Assembly: GCA_005656395.1 (NCBI GenBank)
Contig: SRSI01000028.1
Coordinates: forward strand, 62,001-126,000
DNA from: Strongyloides papillosus
Taxonomy: Eukaryota; Nematoda; Chromadorea; Rhabditida; Strongyloididae
Reading direction: 5' to 3'
Length of the DNA stretch: 64,000 nucleotides
Both the position numbers and the translations under genes were made by a program. Of the stretch, positions 38,580-50,987 are shown one piece after another. The stretch's first letter is position 1; the number at the start of each line of letters is the position of its first letter. The notes beneath the pieces were generated by a model. The model did no database searches and was not told where the DNA came from. It saw only the letters and a list, made by a program, of their open reading frames with translations.

Positions 38580-41500
38580 GATAAAATTATATCACAATTC
38601 CTGAAAATAAAAAAGAGGTCTTGGAACAAATATATGTAAAAATTTTCAATGAAATATTAAAAAGATAATTTGATACTTTAAAAAAAAAGAGAAAAAGATA
38701 AGAGAAAAAGGAAGATATATAGAGAGGAAAATTAGTTGGTGACAAGATTTTTATCCACAAAATGTGTGGCTGTATTTATGTGTATATCTCTATACAACAA
38801 AAATTGTGATATATGTATATTTTATTTTTTTTCCCAAAATATAAAGAAGATAATTTTAAAATATTTCCCTCACTCTTATATGGTATGGTATTAGATTATA
38901 TATATTGAAATAAAAGAATAATTAAATTTATGATGTTTAAATTAAAAGGAAACAAAAATTTTACTATCTAGAATTAAGAAAAAGTATTTTATTGGGATAT
39001 TTATTTTTTAAACCAATTAACATAATAAAAAATAAACTTATATTTTTTTAATATCAATTATCTTGAAAAATATGAAAAGAGAAATAATATTTTTGAAAAA
39101 ATAATAATGTAACAAGCATTAATATATTAGTTTTAATTTACAAATATTCATTATGCCTAAAGTTATGTAAGTCAATTGATAAGAGGGATGTTAAAAAAGC
39201 CATTAAGTCAAATGATGTAAGTATAATAATAGAGTTTTTCTTTGTTTAAAATATATATGTTCAAGAATACAAATATATCTTCAGTCTCCGTATATCAGCA
39301 TATGAATAAATAAATATCTATATACATTAATCAACTGATATTAGATAATAACGTAATCATTCTAAAATTCATAATGTACGTATAGATATTTTAATATATA
39401 CTAAATATTTCATAGATATTAAAGATAACAAAAAAAGTGTACATTTAGTGAAATTCACCAAGATGTTATTTAAATATGTTAATATAAAATACTATAATAA
39501 TTATTCTTTAAAATAATTTTTTTATAACTACTGATAAAAATATCATGCGTTACGTATTTTTTTCTATTCTTTAGTTATTTTAATTAAAAAGTGCTAGATT
39601 CAAAAATTATATTGTTAATCAAATGCCCTCTTAAATATCCTTTGGTTATATATGTTTGTTTTTTAAATAATGAGAAAAAACAGTATTTGTAACTTAACAA
39701 TTTACACTATATATCAGGTATTATTTTACATTATGTGTAATTAAAATTTAGAAAGTAAAAAAAATTAGAGAATGATTTGAAAAATAAATACTAGTAAGTA
39801 TTATAACTTTATACTTCCTATAAAACTTAAGTTAAACAACTCCAAGATAAAATATTTTATATTTTTTCCATCAATAAAACAAAAATTTTATGAAATAAAT
39901 AAAACATTTAGGAAAAAAAATTATTTTTTCAAAGCATTTAAATGTTTTTACTGTGAAAAAATTTTATACTTTACCAAAAAAGGTCATTTATAGAAAACGA
40001 AAAATAATAATAAGGAAGAAATTATGTTACATTAGGTTCAATATTGTCTTTGTTTAGAATATACAATAATACTTGATGGAATATTAGTGCTTTGGTTTTT
40101 TTTTACAAAAATATAATAAAAACACCAGAAAAATTGTTAGATATATGTAATGCAAAAAAATATTGACTGGTAATGTAAGTTAATCCGTTTTTTTATATTA
40201 TATTACTATTAATAATATATATATATAAATAAAATAATTTTTATAAAATTTTCTCTTCTATGATAATAATATATTTGAAAATGTATTGTGTTGAAAATAT
40301 AGTCAATATAAATAATATATAACTTCCTATACACAAATAGTGTGGGTAGTAAAAGATAAAAAATTTGCAAATAAAATATGTATACTACTTTATAAACTAA
40401 TACTACTATATCAAAAAAAGTAAATTAAAAAAAGTTTTTTTAACATTAAAAAGTAATTTATCCAGTGAGAAAGATTAGAAAAAAAGTAGATAATATACAT
40501 TAAGGTTTGGAATGTTATATCTATCATATGAGTAAATTTTTATAAATTTATTTTGAGATAGTAATCATTAAATATTATAAAGCAAACTTTTAGGAGGAAA
40601 TAAGTTAATACTTTCTGACTTTAAAAATATAATGAGTATGAACAATAAAAAATTGAAAAAGTTCATCCTAAAGTTAAGAAATTGTCAGAAGTTTATTAAA
40701 ATTAAATGAACATCTTCTGTGGACTTGTTATAACAACATATCAGAATAGATGAATTTTTAATGTTATATAATTTTCGAAAAATTTCTTGTTTAATTTGTG
40801 TAACAGCTAAATGATCGTTTCATTAAAGTTCTATGTTATTTACGATCATATTTATACATATCCTCATTGTTTATCTTAACCCTTAAATAATTTTTTAAGC
40901 AAATTACACTAAATACCGTTAGTTGTTTTACATTTCGAGAAAAGATTATTTTTATATATTTAAGGTGTAAAAAAGTGAAAAAATATTATGATAAAGTTGG
41001 AAAAGTAATACAATATTGAAGAAAAAAATTTATTTTATTATATTTTTTCTTTTAACAATTTGCAGTAGTTTTGGAGGTTCTTTCTCTTGTTGTAACAAGA
41101 CATTAAACTTTAAATTGTTATAATAGAAAAAATATTTAGTTTGATAAAAATTGCATTTGTATGTGGAAGAATGATCAATTACATCGTCTTTGTGTATACT
41201 TAATATGGTGCAACTTTTGATTTTTTGCGTAATACAAAATTGTTTTATTCTTTTATTAAAAGTTATTGTTTCAATTTTTTCTCTAATTTTTAAAATATTT
41301 GCAGTCTCGTTAATTTTGTTTGCATATTTTATATTATTTTAATATTAAAAGTATATGACTAGGAAATGATATGGTTATTCGCATCGAAGGAAAAATGAAG
41401 AAACAAAAATGAAAAAATTGATTCAAAACATGTATAGTATAACTTTTTATCATTTAGCATTTTCAACAATTATCAATTTGTTATTTTTTATCTTGTTAAA

Positions 41501-44500
41501 TCAAAAAAAATTTGTTATGATTCATTTGATAGATTGGTAGGTGACAACTTATACGTGTACCTCATAGAATGAAATCATTATTACACATACATTACAAATG
41601 ATTATTTTTAACAAAAGATATTATAATTTTTAAAATTTCTTAATATTTTTATAAAATAATGTTACTTACCATCTAATGATGGTGATTTATAATTATTATG
41701 TGTAAAAATATAAGTTGGAGAGATAATTACAACCTCTTCCATTTAATGCGAAAAAATCAACACTATTTTATTTTTAGATCAAAAGTTATAATATGATAAA
41801 ATAATCATCATCACTATTGATAACTATAACATTTATTTTATATAAAGATTTTTCATAATGCATATCAGTAGTAAAACAAAATGAATCTACAAATAAATAT
41901 ACATTATTTTATTTACGTATCTTTATTTTTTAGCACATTTTTATTATTTTTGATTATAAAATAATTTAGGTGTCCATTTGAATAATTATACTCATTATTT
42001 CCTGTTTTTGACTATATCCTTATTATTTTTTAATATATCTAAATAATATTTCTTCTTTAAAGAGGAGAGTGTTAAAAAGTATTTTGTGATTATTTTTTGT
42101 CTTCATGAATATATATAAGAGATAAAAAATATTCCTAATTTGTAGTGTAAATTATGTTCTGAAAGTAATGTAGATAGAAAATTTTGTATAAAAATAAAGT
42201 TATGCATGGAATTTTTATACATATAATGCTAATAAATCTAAAAAGTGATAAAAACTGAAGAGTCACAAAAATTAAATAAAAAAATTTAATAACATGAACA
42301 ACCATTAACTGCGGGTGGCAAAATAAATTTATATTTATTATGTGGTTAGTTATTATGCTAAGATATGTGTTTATTAAGTGATAAGGAAAATGATAAGTTT
42401 CTGAAATGTATAAATAATATTTTTTTATAACATTGATATATTTCTATAAAAGAATATATATTTCATTGATACAACATTAGATATAAATAATTGTATTAAT
42501 TATTTTCTAATTTTTAAAATGAAAAAATGATTACATTTATGTAAAAATAAAATTGAATATTTAGGATTTTTTGTTTGTTTAATTAAATTCCCATATATTA
42601 TATCGTATACTTCAGTGATTTAGCTTTTGGATGATAAAAGTGAATATAAGGATAAGAATTTTACTTTATATATTAAATTACTAACATGTACTTTCTATAG
42701 GAAAGATGTTTGTAAATTCATTTATGTTATTGCCAATTTTGTTGTTTTGTAAAGGAAAATGTAATTTCTCCTATAAATATAAAAAAGTGGATCTATAAAA
42801 AAGATAATATTTAGAAATTTTGAGTATTGTAGAGTATAGAAAATTGTCCTAATATAAAAAATATATATAATTTCATTAATATGTAATTTAATATTAAAAT
42901 GATTCCTAAGGAAAAAGAAATAACATATAATTAAAATGTTACTTTTTAGAGTTAAGCACTTTATATGCATTACTTCATTTAAGATGCTTTTAAAAAATTA
43001 TTATTATATTAATGCAATGCATATATATACAAAAATTTTTAAATATAGGTAAAAGAGTGCTAAATGCCATTTATTACTGGTGAATTAAGGTTCACGTCTC
43101 ATTTTCTTAAAAAATATATATGTAAAAATTTATTTATTTTCTTTTCACTTATGTGAATGTCTTTAATGCGGAAACAAAATTTGATATATAAATGTATTTA
43201 ATTATTCTTTAAATAATTTCAATTAAAGTAAAGACTATTTAACTCGGTTAGAAAGTTATCTTCTTTTTTTATGTTACCACAAACATAAATTTGTTTTGTT
43301 TAAAATGATAGGATGTTATAATATATTTATTAGTAAGCTTCTCTACATATATCTATCTATCCATATATGTAGTCCGTTATAATCATTTCCAAACATTAAA
43401 ATGATATTTTTTTTCCTTCTAAAATATTATAATATATATAATATCAGTTATTTAATTATTAAAATAGCAAAATTATATTATAAGAAATAATTTGTAATCC
43501 GACAAATTTATTTCAAAATTTTTCATTTAAAATTTAATCTTTTTTAGAAAGCTAAATTAATGTGTAAAACAAAACAAAAATAGGATTATCCAATATATAC
43601 CACAAAAACTTTTTCACTGACTTTTTTTAAATAAATACTTTATATATTTAATATCTTATTAAAAAATGTCTAAAAAATTTAGAAATTTTTCAATGAAAAT
43701 GTAAAGTTTAACATTTATTCTCAAAAAAATTGATGAATAACATCTATATTATTTGACAAAGAAATTTCTCTCTCTCTTCTTTTCTCATTAATTCATCTCC
43801 TCTTGTCCCCTTATGTTCATCTCTTATTGAGTATTATATTTTTCTTTTAAAATTTTTACCAAAAACGTTTAAAGTATATAACTTTGTCTAGATAGATAAT
43901 TTCCGAAAATAAAATTAACTTTTTAGGTTTTAGTTCTTCTAATAAAAATTTTTAAATATTATCTTATTTTCAATTATGCGGCATGACCGATGATAAAAAT
44001 ATTAATGGAAGGAAAAGAAATGAAAATTTTTGGACTTATCACAACCACATAATTTATAAATTTCATTCTTTTTTGTTTAGTTTTCCATTTTACCAATGAA
44101 AAATATTATTTTCAAAATAATATAAATATTGTTGGGATGGGAGTGCAACATAAAAGTATAATTTTTATGATTATATATATCATTATTATTATTTTAATGT
44201 TTCCTTAATATCTATTTAAGATGTAATATTAATTTAAAAAGTATCATAAAAAACGGGAAGATTTTTTTATGTGAGGGAGTTTGTTCTTTAGAATATAAAA
44301 TATATATTATTTTAAATACAATATATTATCTTTTTCTACAAACATCTCATATTCATTCTTTTAATGATAAAGTAGTGCATTAAACTTATATCTATTTGAT
44401 TGTTCTGATATTTTAGATTATAGATATAGGTTTGTGATAAATTATAACGAAATGATTGACTTATATTTTATGTAGGATAGCTTTTCAACTTCATTTAGAT

Positions 44501-45148
44501 TATAAAAGATATATGTATATATTAAAAGAGGTCCTCCTAATAATAAAATTAGACAAAAAATATTTAATAGAAGTTTAACACTTTTGTAGATTGATTTTTC
44601 AATAAATATTATTCTTTTTTCTATCCTCAATCATATTAAAGTACATGTTTTATTTTTTATCTATAATTTACATCGTTATTATTTTAAAATATTTACTATA
44701 AATTTTTTTTATTTTAAAATAACTATATATTTCAGTTTTCCTTTTTGCTTTCCTTTCTCAAACTAAAGTCTTTTGTTTTGTACAATATTTTTTTAGACAA
44801 ATTATGATTTGTTAGAGTTAAATGCTTTTATTAAAAATAACCATTTATATAGAAAAAAGTAATTAGCTTAAAGGAAAGATTATTTCTATTTTTAACTACA
44901 TCAAAACAAATAGATTTTTTCACATTATTCTTTCTACACTTGAAATATATTAACAAAATCAGTCCACTAAAAAAAGTGTCATTTCTAACAAAAATCTTTT
45001 CAATATACTTTTTTATATTTATATACGTTATATTTCCATCCATGGGAATCAGTGTTTTTTGTCAGAAAAAAACAATAATTATTATATATACCAAGAATAG
45101 GAATAGAATTTTGCTGAAAAAACCCTATACTTAAATTAAAAAAGACTG
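38580..45148. other. Largest AT-rich gene desert
   Basis: About 6.6 kb between the divergent carrier and rapsyn genes. Only short frames of Ile/Phe/Tyr/Asn/Lys composition. No tRNA box, transposase, or long repeat seen by eye. It should contain both promoters. Confidence 0.5.
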
Positions 45149-46707
45149 ATGGGACAAAGATTTGCCAGACATCTAATGTATTCTGGCGTAAAACGGTACC
45201 ATCAACGTAGTCACCTATCTGCTATCAACAAATGGCAAACTGCACTTAGGAGACTAAGGTACGTATATTGAATATTAATTTAATTTATTATATCTATTTA
45301 TTATCAATTTTCTTTCATAAGTAATTTTTTATAGAGATGCTGAAGATAGATTTATAACATTAGGTTATCTAGCGCAGGCATTTTGTGATTTATGTGATTA
45401 TGGACAAATGTTACATTATGCTTTATTACAAATGGAGTTAGCTAACTCTAGACAAGATGAATTTATGAAATCAGAGGCATATCTTAATTTATCAAAAGCC
45501 TATGAAAAATTAGCTGATTTTCCAAAGTCAATAAATTATGGAAAAGCTAGTTTGCAACACCCTAGCATAGATCCAAGAACACCAGGATATGCTTATTTAT
45601 GTATGTATAATACATTAATGTTTTTTTTAGATAATTTATTTTTTAGCAATAGCAACAGCTTATATTAATTCAAGTCAATTTCAATTATCACTAAGTTCCT
45701 TTGAACAGGCAATGAATATTGCGAATCAAACAGGCGATAAATTATTAGAACTTCAAGTATGTATTGGTTTAGGTTCATTATTTACAATATTAAAAGATTT
45801 ATCAAAAGCATTGCTATTTCTACAAAATTCACTTCAAATTCTACAATCAATCACAGTCGATCATCTTCATGCAAAATATAAGTGTGTTATCTTATATCAT
45901 TTATCAATTGTTATGAAGTTAAAAGGAAAATTAATTAATGCTAGAGAGGCATGTGAAGAAGGATTACGTCTTGCCTCAGAAACAAATAATAGAGCTATTT
46001 ATGGAAGGTGTCTTTGTAGTATAGCTGATATATTTAGAGAATTAGGTGAATCTGAGACAATGGAAACAATTACTAAATCATGGGCACGTTATGAATCAGC
46101 ATACAGATTAATGAATAAGATCAATGATAAGATGGGTGAAGTTATTGTATTAAGTAGTATAGCAAAATCAGCCTCTGAATCACGATCTCATTATACAGGA
46201 CAATGTGAATGTCAGGCAATACAATTAAATAAAAAATGTTTAGAAATTGCCAAAAGTATAGGCTGTAAACATGCTATGATGAAATGTCAATTACGTTTAC
46301 AGGAACTTTATCAACAATTATCAGATGAGGATAGTGAGGAGAATTGTAAACATAGTATAACAACATTAATACAAGAAATGGAATTATTTTGTAATTTTTG
46401 CGGTCAACGTTATGGTATAAATAATGAATCTCTAAGGGCCTTACGATGTTCACATATCTTTCATGAAAAATGTCTTCATATCTATTTATCACAACAATCA
46501 GAACAAACATGTCCCAAATGTCAGTGTAGGGCAATTCTTAATGACAATATAAGTATACAAACTACTTCAATAACCTCCACCTCACCAATAGATTATAATA
46601 AAAATTCACTAAATTTTAGTAAGTTAAAAATTTTTTTTATCATAATTGAACTATCAATTGAAGGTCGATATATTAAACAAAAAAGATCATTCGAGTGGTT
46701 TGGATGA
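45149..46707 (+). CDS. Rapsyn (TPR + RING-H2 receptor-clustering protein)
   Basis: Exons 45149-45258, 45335-45600 and 45647-46618 join cleanly (phases 2 and 1). The protein starts MGQRFARHL: Gly2 fits N-myristoylation, as in vertebrate rapsyn (MGQDQ). Tetratricopeptide repeats follow: '[20 protein letters not shown]', 'ESYLNL'-like '[20 protein letters not shown]', '[20 protein letters not shown]', '[20 protein letters not shown]', '[16 protein letters not shown]'. The C-terminus has a coiled stretch and a RING-H2 finger: CNFC, then CSHIFHEKC, then CPKC. Rapsyn anchors nicotinic receptors at the neuromuscular junction. After exon 3 a GTAAGT donor at 46619 and acceptor at 46663 lead to a stop at 46705-46707 (463 residues). 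A coding-like tail continues in another frame to 47074 (see separate entry). The next gene is a Cys-loop channel on the same strand. Confidence 0.92.
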
Positions 46708-47074
46708 GACTTCAATAAAAATGAGAATAAAAAATATAAAATTACCACTACAAGGACATCAAGAAGATATTTTAAATGAACTCCCACCCGTACCTGATGA
46801 GTTATTGTTTAATAATAATTGTAAACAGCATACACCAACAACAGTAGTTCAAATTCAAGATAAGTTACAATCTCCAGAAAACGATAGTTATAATAAATTA
46901 AATAAACCAATTGTTTTTCCATTTCCAAGGAGGATGACACAGTCTTTAAATATTAGAGAACCATCAAAATCTTTTGAAAATGTTAATAATTTACCTAAAA
47001 CAAATCCTAACTTTAATGTTATTATTGAAAATAAACCTAAAATTATTCATAAACAACCTCCCACTGAACTTTAA
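46664..47074 (+). CDS. Probable C-terminal tail of rapsyn, frame-shifted
   Basis: From 46688 an open frame of about 128 codons runs to a TAA at 47072-47074 with coding-like composition: '[20 protein letters not shown]', '[20 protein letters not shown]', '[20 protein letters not shown]'. It has no start of its own and follows rapsyn directly. The simple exon 3-exon 4 splice (donor 46619, acceptor 46663) enters a frame that stops at 46705. The long frame is reached if one A of the A6 run at 46679-46684 is surplus, or if the acceptor is instead AAAAAG at 46685, which restores phase but is a weak site. A proline-rich disordered tail after the RING is not part of vertebrate rapsyn. Confidence 0.5.
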   Translation, partial: VDILNKKDHSSGLDETSIKMRIKNIKLPLQGHQEDILNELPPVPDELLFNNNCKQHTPTTVVQIQDKLQSPENDSYNKLNKPIVFPFPRRMTQSLNIREPSKSFENVNNLPKTNPNFNVIIENKPKIIHKQPPTEL

Positions 47075-48292
47075 CGAAAAAAAATATTTATCTATTTCTT
47101 ATCCTGTAACATGACGAAAGACATATATACCAACCAACAAAAAAAAGCGCAAATAGAATTTTCAATGAAGCAACAAATGTCAATTACTTTCAAAAAAAAG
47201 CTTATATAAAATAGGAGAGTCATGAAAATTATAATAATTTATCCATCCCAAAAGTGGTAAATATCTTTTTTCAAAAGAAAATAGAAATGGATCTCAAAGA
47301 ATGTCTTTATTAAAATAATAATTATATATAAATGTACATATATAATTACAATTAATTTAATATTATTATAAAAAATAAGTTTAAAAAAATAGTTTGTTTA
47401 GATTTTTTTTTCTTATTACCATTATTTTGGGGGAAAAATTGATAAAACGTTCTAAATTCAAATTATATTTTTTTAATTAATTCCATTTTTAAGGAAAAAC
47501 TTTTGTTAAATGTCATCAATCCTACTTTAGTAAAATTAATTTGAAATTCTTATATATTTGAAAGGAAAAAATATTATTTTTTATAAATAAAGAATTATTT
47601 ATCAAATTAAAAGCGATTTGTACTACCTTTGTCGATTGAATTAATGAAGGGTATCTTTATGTTATACATGACTTAATACATATACTGTTGATTGATGATA
47701 ATTATAAATATATATGTTAAAATATATTATTTCTTAATTAATTTAGAAGGTTAAATTGAAATGGTGATAAAATTACCATTTATAGGTAGAAGAAAAGAAA
47801 TCGCTAGAAGGAGATGGATGGAGTTGGGAATAAAAGAATGATAGAATTTTGATTAACCATTAATATTATACAATTTTTAACTATCACACAACGTGTCAAA
47901 ACATCTACTGTTATATTTTTAATTAATTATCTATATTATTACAAAAAAAGAACATTTTTACTTCCTCTATTTTTCTTACTTTTATCTTTACAAAATTGTA
48001 TAATTTCCTACAATAACTTTTACATAAAAAAGTAAAACATATTTTTTGTAGTTAAAATATTTTTGTAAAGATAATATTGAAATAGTAAAAAAAAGAAGGG
48101 TAGAATTATAAAGGTAAAAATGTTTTGAAAAAAAGACAATTAAATTTTTGACAAAATATTATATATTCTACTAACGTCATACCTTATTCTTCTAATATTA
48201 ACAAAATTAAAATATTTTTAATACCTATTTATTTTTATTATATTTACATCAAATATTATATTAATTAAAAATTAAAATAAATAACTGTACCA
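47075..48292. other. Intergenic region, rapsyn to Cys-loop channel
   Basis: About 1.2 kb between two plus-strand genes. AT-rich, no coding signal; presumably rapsyn 3' UTR and channel promoter. Confidence 0.5.
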
Positions 48293-50987
48293 ATGAGAGT
48301 ATTAAGATATCCATCTCAATCCAATTACTATAATCAATATTGGCGGTTAAAATTTAAAAAAATATTTACATTCATTTTTTTTGGTTTTGCTATGTTTTTT
48401 ACAATATCTAATTTGACACTACCTTCAAATGATGGAAAAAAAAATAATATTATAATAAATGATTCAACTATTAAAAATAATACTAATGTGTTTAGTAATT
48501 ATTCTTTTGATAATAACGCTTCAAAAGACGTAAATACAACTGGTACTTGGTCACAATTAATCTACCAACTAACAGAATCTATTAAAAATTTTTCAAGAGA
48601 TGTTAAATTTTTATATATTGATAAAAGTTATAAAGCAAGAGAATATGGGTTAAATATTGAGAGTCTCAAAGAATGTTCTTTATTAAATAATAGTACCAAT
48701 ATAAATGGCAGCGATAATAATACAAACTCGGTTGAGACAAAAAAAGATCAAGAAACTGATACTATTTTCCATTTTATTTCAATGGTTCTAGACGATAATG
48801 GAAATACTAATAAGACATCTGAATTAATTAAAGATAAAGGTAGAGTTAAAGAATTGGGAATGAAAGAAGAATTATTAGATACATATAAGGTATTTATCGT
48901 TTTTTTAACATAATTCTACTTTATTTAAGGGAATATTTATAAATTTTGAGGAGATTTGCTCAAATTATCCTGATATTAAATGGTACAATACAACAGATGA
49001 AGCTATACAATTAAATATTCTTGATGGGAAATTAATTTGTTCTCCATTTACAGTTGAATTGACACCAAGTAAAGAGAGTATGAGTGAATTGGAAGAGAGA
49101 TTAAATAAAATTGTAGTTGAATATATTACTAATAATGATAAAAATTATACTGATCCTTTTAATGGAAATTTTACCAGCTTAATGAAATTTTTTGACAAAG
49201 TTGAAGTTAATGATGAAAATTTGAAAAAGTATCTAGAGCAATTTGAAGAATTATTGATTGTTAATAATTTGCTTGAATCAAGTAATAGAAAAAAACGCGA
49301 AACGGACTGGTGAAGAGAAAAAAGTAGAAGAAGAGGAGAGTGATGATAGTGAGGATGAAAATATTGCTGAGAAGGAAAAAGAATGGATGAATGAATGAGT
49401 TGTTGAGGAACGAGAGGTTTGGGTTGAGATTAATATTAGAGAAATGGTCCATAGTATTATGGAGATTCATTCACCATTAGCTGCTAAAGCACTTAATTTA
49501 AATATTAGTAATGATTATTTTAAGCATTATAAACACATTTATATTTATTTAAATGGTATTTGTTCTTCTTACATGCCAGAACTATTAAATAATCATCATA
49601 AAAATGTTTTCGATGCAAGTGAAGATTCTGTTCCAATAGGAGTTAATATAACGGCATTACAAGAAAATGGTATAGATTTAAAAGAGTTAGCTCAAACACT
49701 AAGAAATGATACAGCTGTCAACAAAATATTGGAGAGAGCTCAAAATTATAGTGAAAGAAATCTTGGTAGTAGTTATATTAAGCCAATCCTTGAAAAGATA
49801 CATTATGATATGTACTCAGCACCAATTGTCTTTGCTGGTAGTGCAGTTGAAGTTAGATTTGGCATTTATATAGAATCTATGTCTAATTTCCAAACAACAA
49901 CTATGGTAAGGGGTGAATTAACTAAAATTAATTAAAGATATAATTATAATTATAGGATTATGATATGGATATTTATTTAATAATGGCGTGGAGAGATGTA
50001 CGACTTGTTAATAATTATAGTAGTCCAATATTAGTTAAAGAGGAGAATGTGCTTGAAATGATATGGAGACCAGATCCATTTTTTGCTAATGCAAAAGAAG
50101 CAGAATATCATGAAGTTACATTTCTTAATTTTCTAATGAGAATATTTAATGATGGATTGGTATTGTATGAGACGAGAATTAAAATGAAACCATCATGTAA
50201 TTTAATTTTATGTAAATACCCACACGATTATCAATATTGTGACTTAAAAATTAAATCTTTTGCCTACCCAACAACAACAGTAAGATTTGAGTGGTTTAGT
50301 GAGAAGGAGCACGCTATCGATAAGAATCCTGATGTTAAGCTACCAGAATTGTATATTGATAAATATTATCCATTATATTGTAATAGGACAAGAAAATCAG
50401 GAGATTTTTCGTGTTTAAGGGCAATGTTTATATTAAGGAGAGATGTTGGATATCATATAGCACAAACTTATATACCGACATCATTAGCACTTATGTTTTC
50501 ATGGGTTGGAGTTTGGCTACCTGAAGAGTTTATGGAAGGTAGAATTGGTGTAGCAATTACTGTTTTACTGACACTTTCAACAGAATCAGCAGGGGCTCGA
50601 GAACATTTACCAAGTGTCTCATATTTAAAGGTTTTTATTTTATAAAATTTTTAAAAATTTATTGTGTTTAAATTATTATTTTAGGCTATTGACCTTTGGT
50701 TTGGATATATTACAGGATTTGTATTTTTTACATTATTACAAACACTTTTTGTAATAGGATTCGATAAAAAAGCAAATAATTTAAAAAAGATGGTTAAGAA
50801 GCATGAAAAACTTTTAACATTTGAGGAATCACAGGAACTTTTAAATAAAGCATTAAAATACCATAGATTGGGAAGACAATTTGACAATCTTTGTCGTGTC
50901 TTTTATCCAGTCACATTTATCCTATTTCTAATGATGTACTTTTTCATTTATACAGAAGGTCGTCAAGATGACTGTATAACTCGTTAA
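48293..50987 (+). CDS. Divergent Cys-loop ligand-gated ion channel with long N-terminal extension; frame problem in exon 2
   Basis: Clean exons: 48293-48889, 48930 onward, to 49905, 49956-50630 and 50685-50987 (introns 40, 50 and 54 nt, phase 0). The start gives a basic N-terminus and hydrophobic segment (IFTFIFFGFAMFFTIS), likely signal or anchor. Several hundred Asn/Glu/Lys-rich residues precede the ligand-binding domain, which begins near 'SAPIVFAGSAVEVRFGIYIE'. The Cys-loop C-NLILCKYPHDYQY-C has 13 residues; a second pair (YCNRTRKSGDFSC) in loop C is GlyR/GluCl-like. M1 is around HIAQTYIPTSLALMFSW, M2 follows EEFMEGRIGVAITVLLTL, with M3 and M4 in the last exons. The usual Pro-Ala-Arg before M2 is replaced by Glu-Gly-Arg. 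In exon 2, the frame hits TGA at 49311; a coding-like acidic stretch continues one base on, after an A7 run (49289-49295), and has a second TGA at 49396. A 211 nt intron (49229-49439) would also restore one frame. Confidence 0.75.

Noticed and set aside
38580..45148. Searched for tRNA, rRNA or transposase in the largest desert
   Set aside because: No GGTTCGA-type B box in a foldable context and no long frame; nothing to report.
46274..46534. Minus-strand frame of 86 codons
   Set aside because: Lies antisense inside the rapsyn RING exon; a shadow of that gene.
45647..46618. Alternative acceptor at 45630 for rapsyn exon 3
   Set aside because: It breaks the frame before the TPR '[12 protein letters not shown]'; the acceptor at 45646 keeps it.
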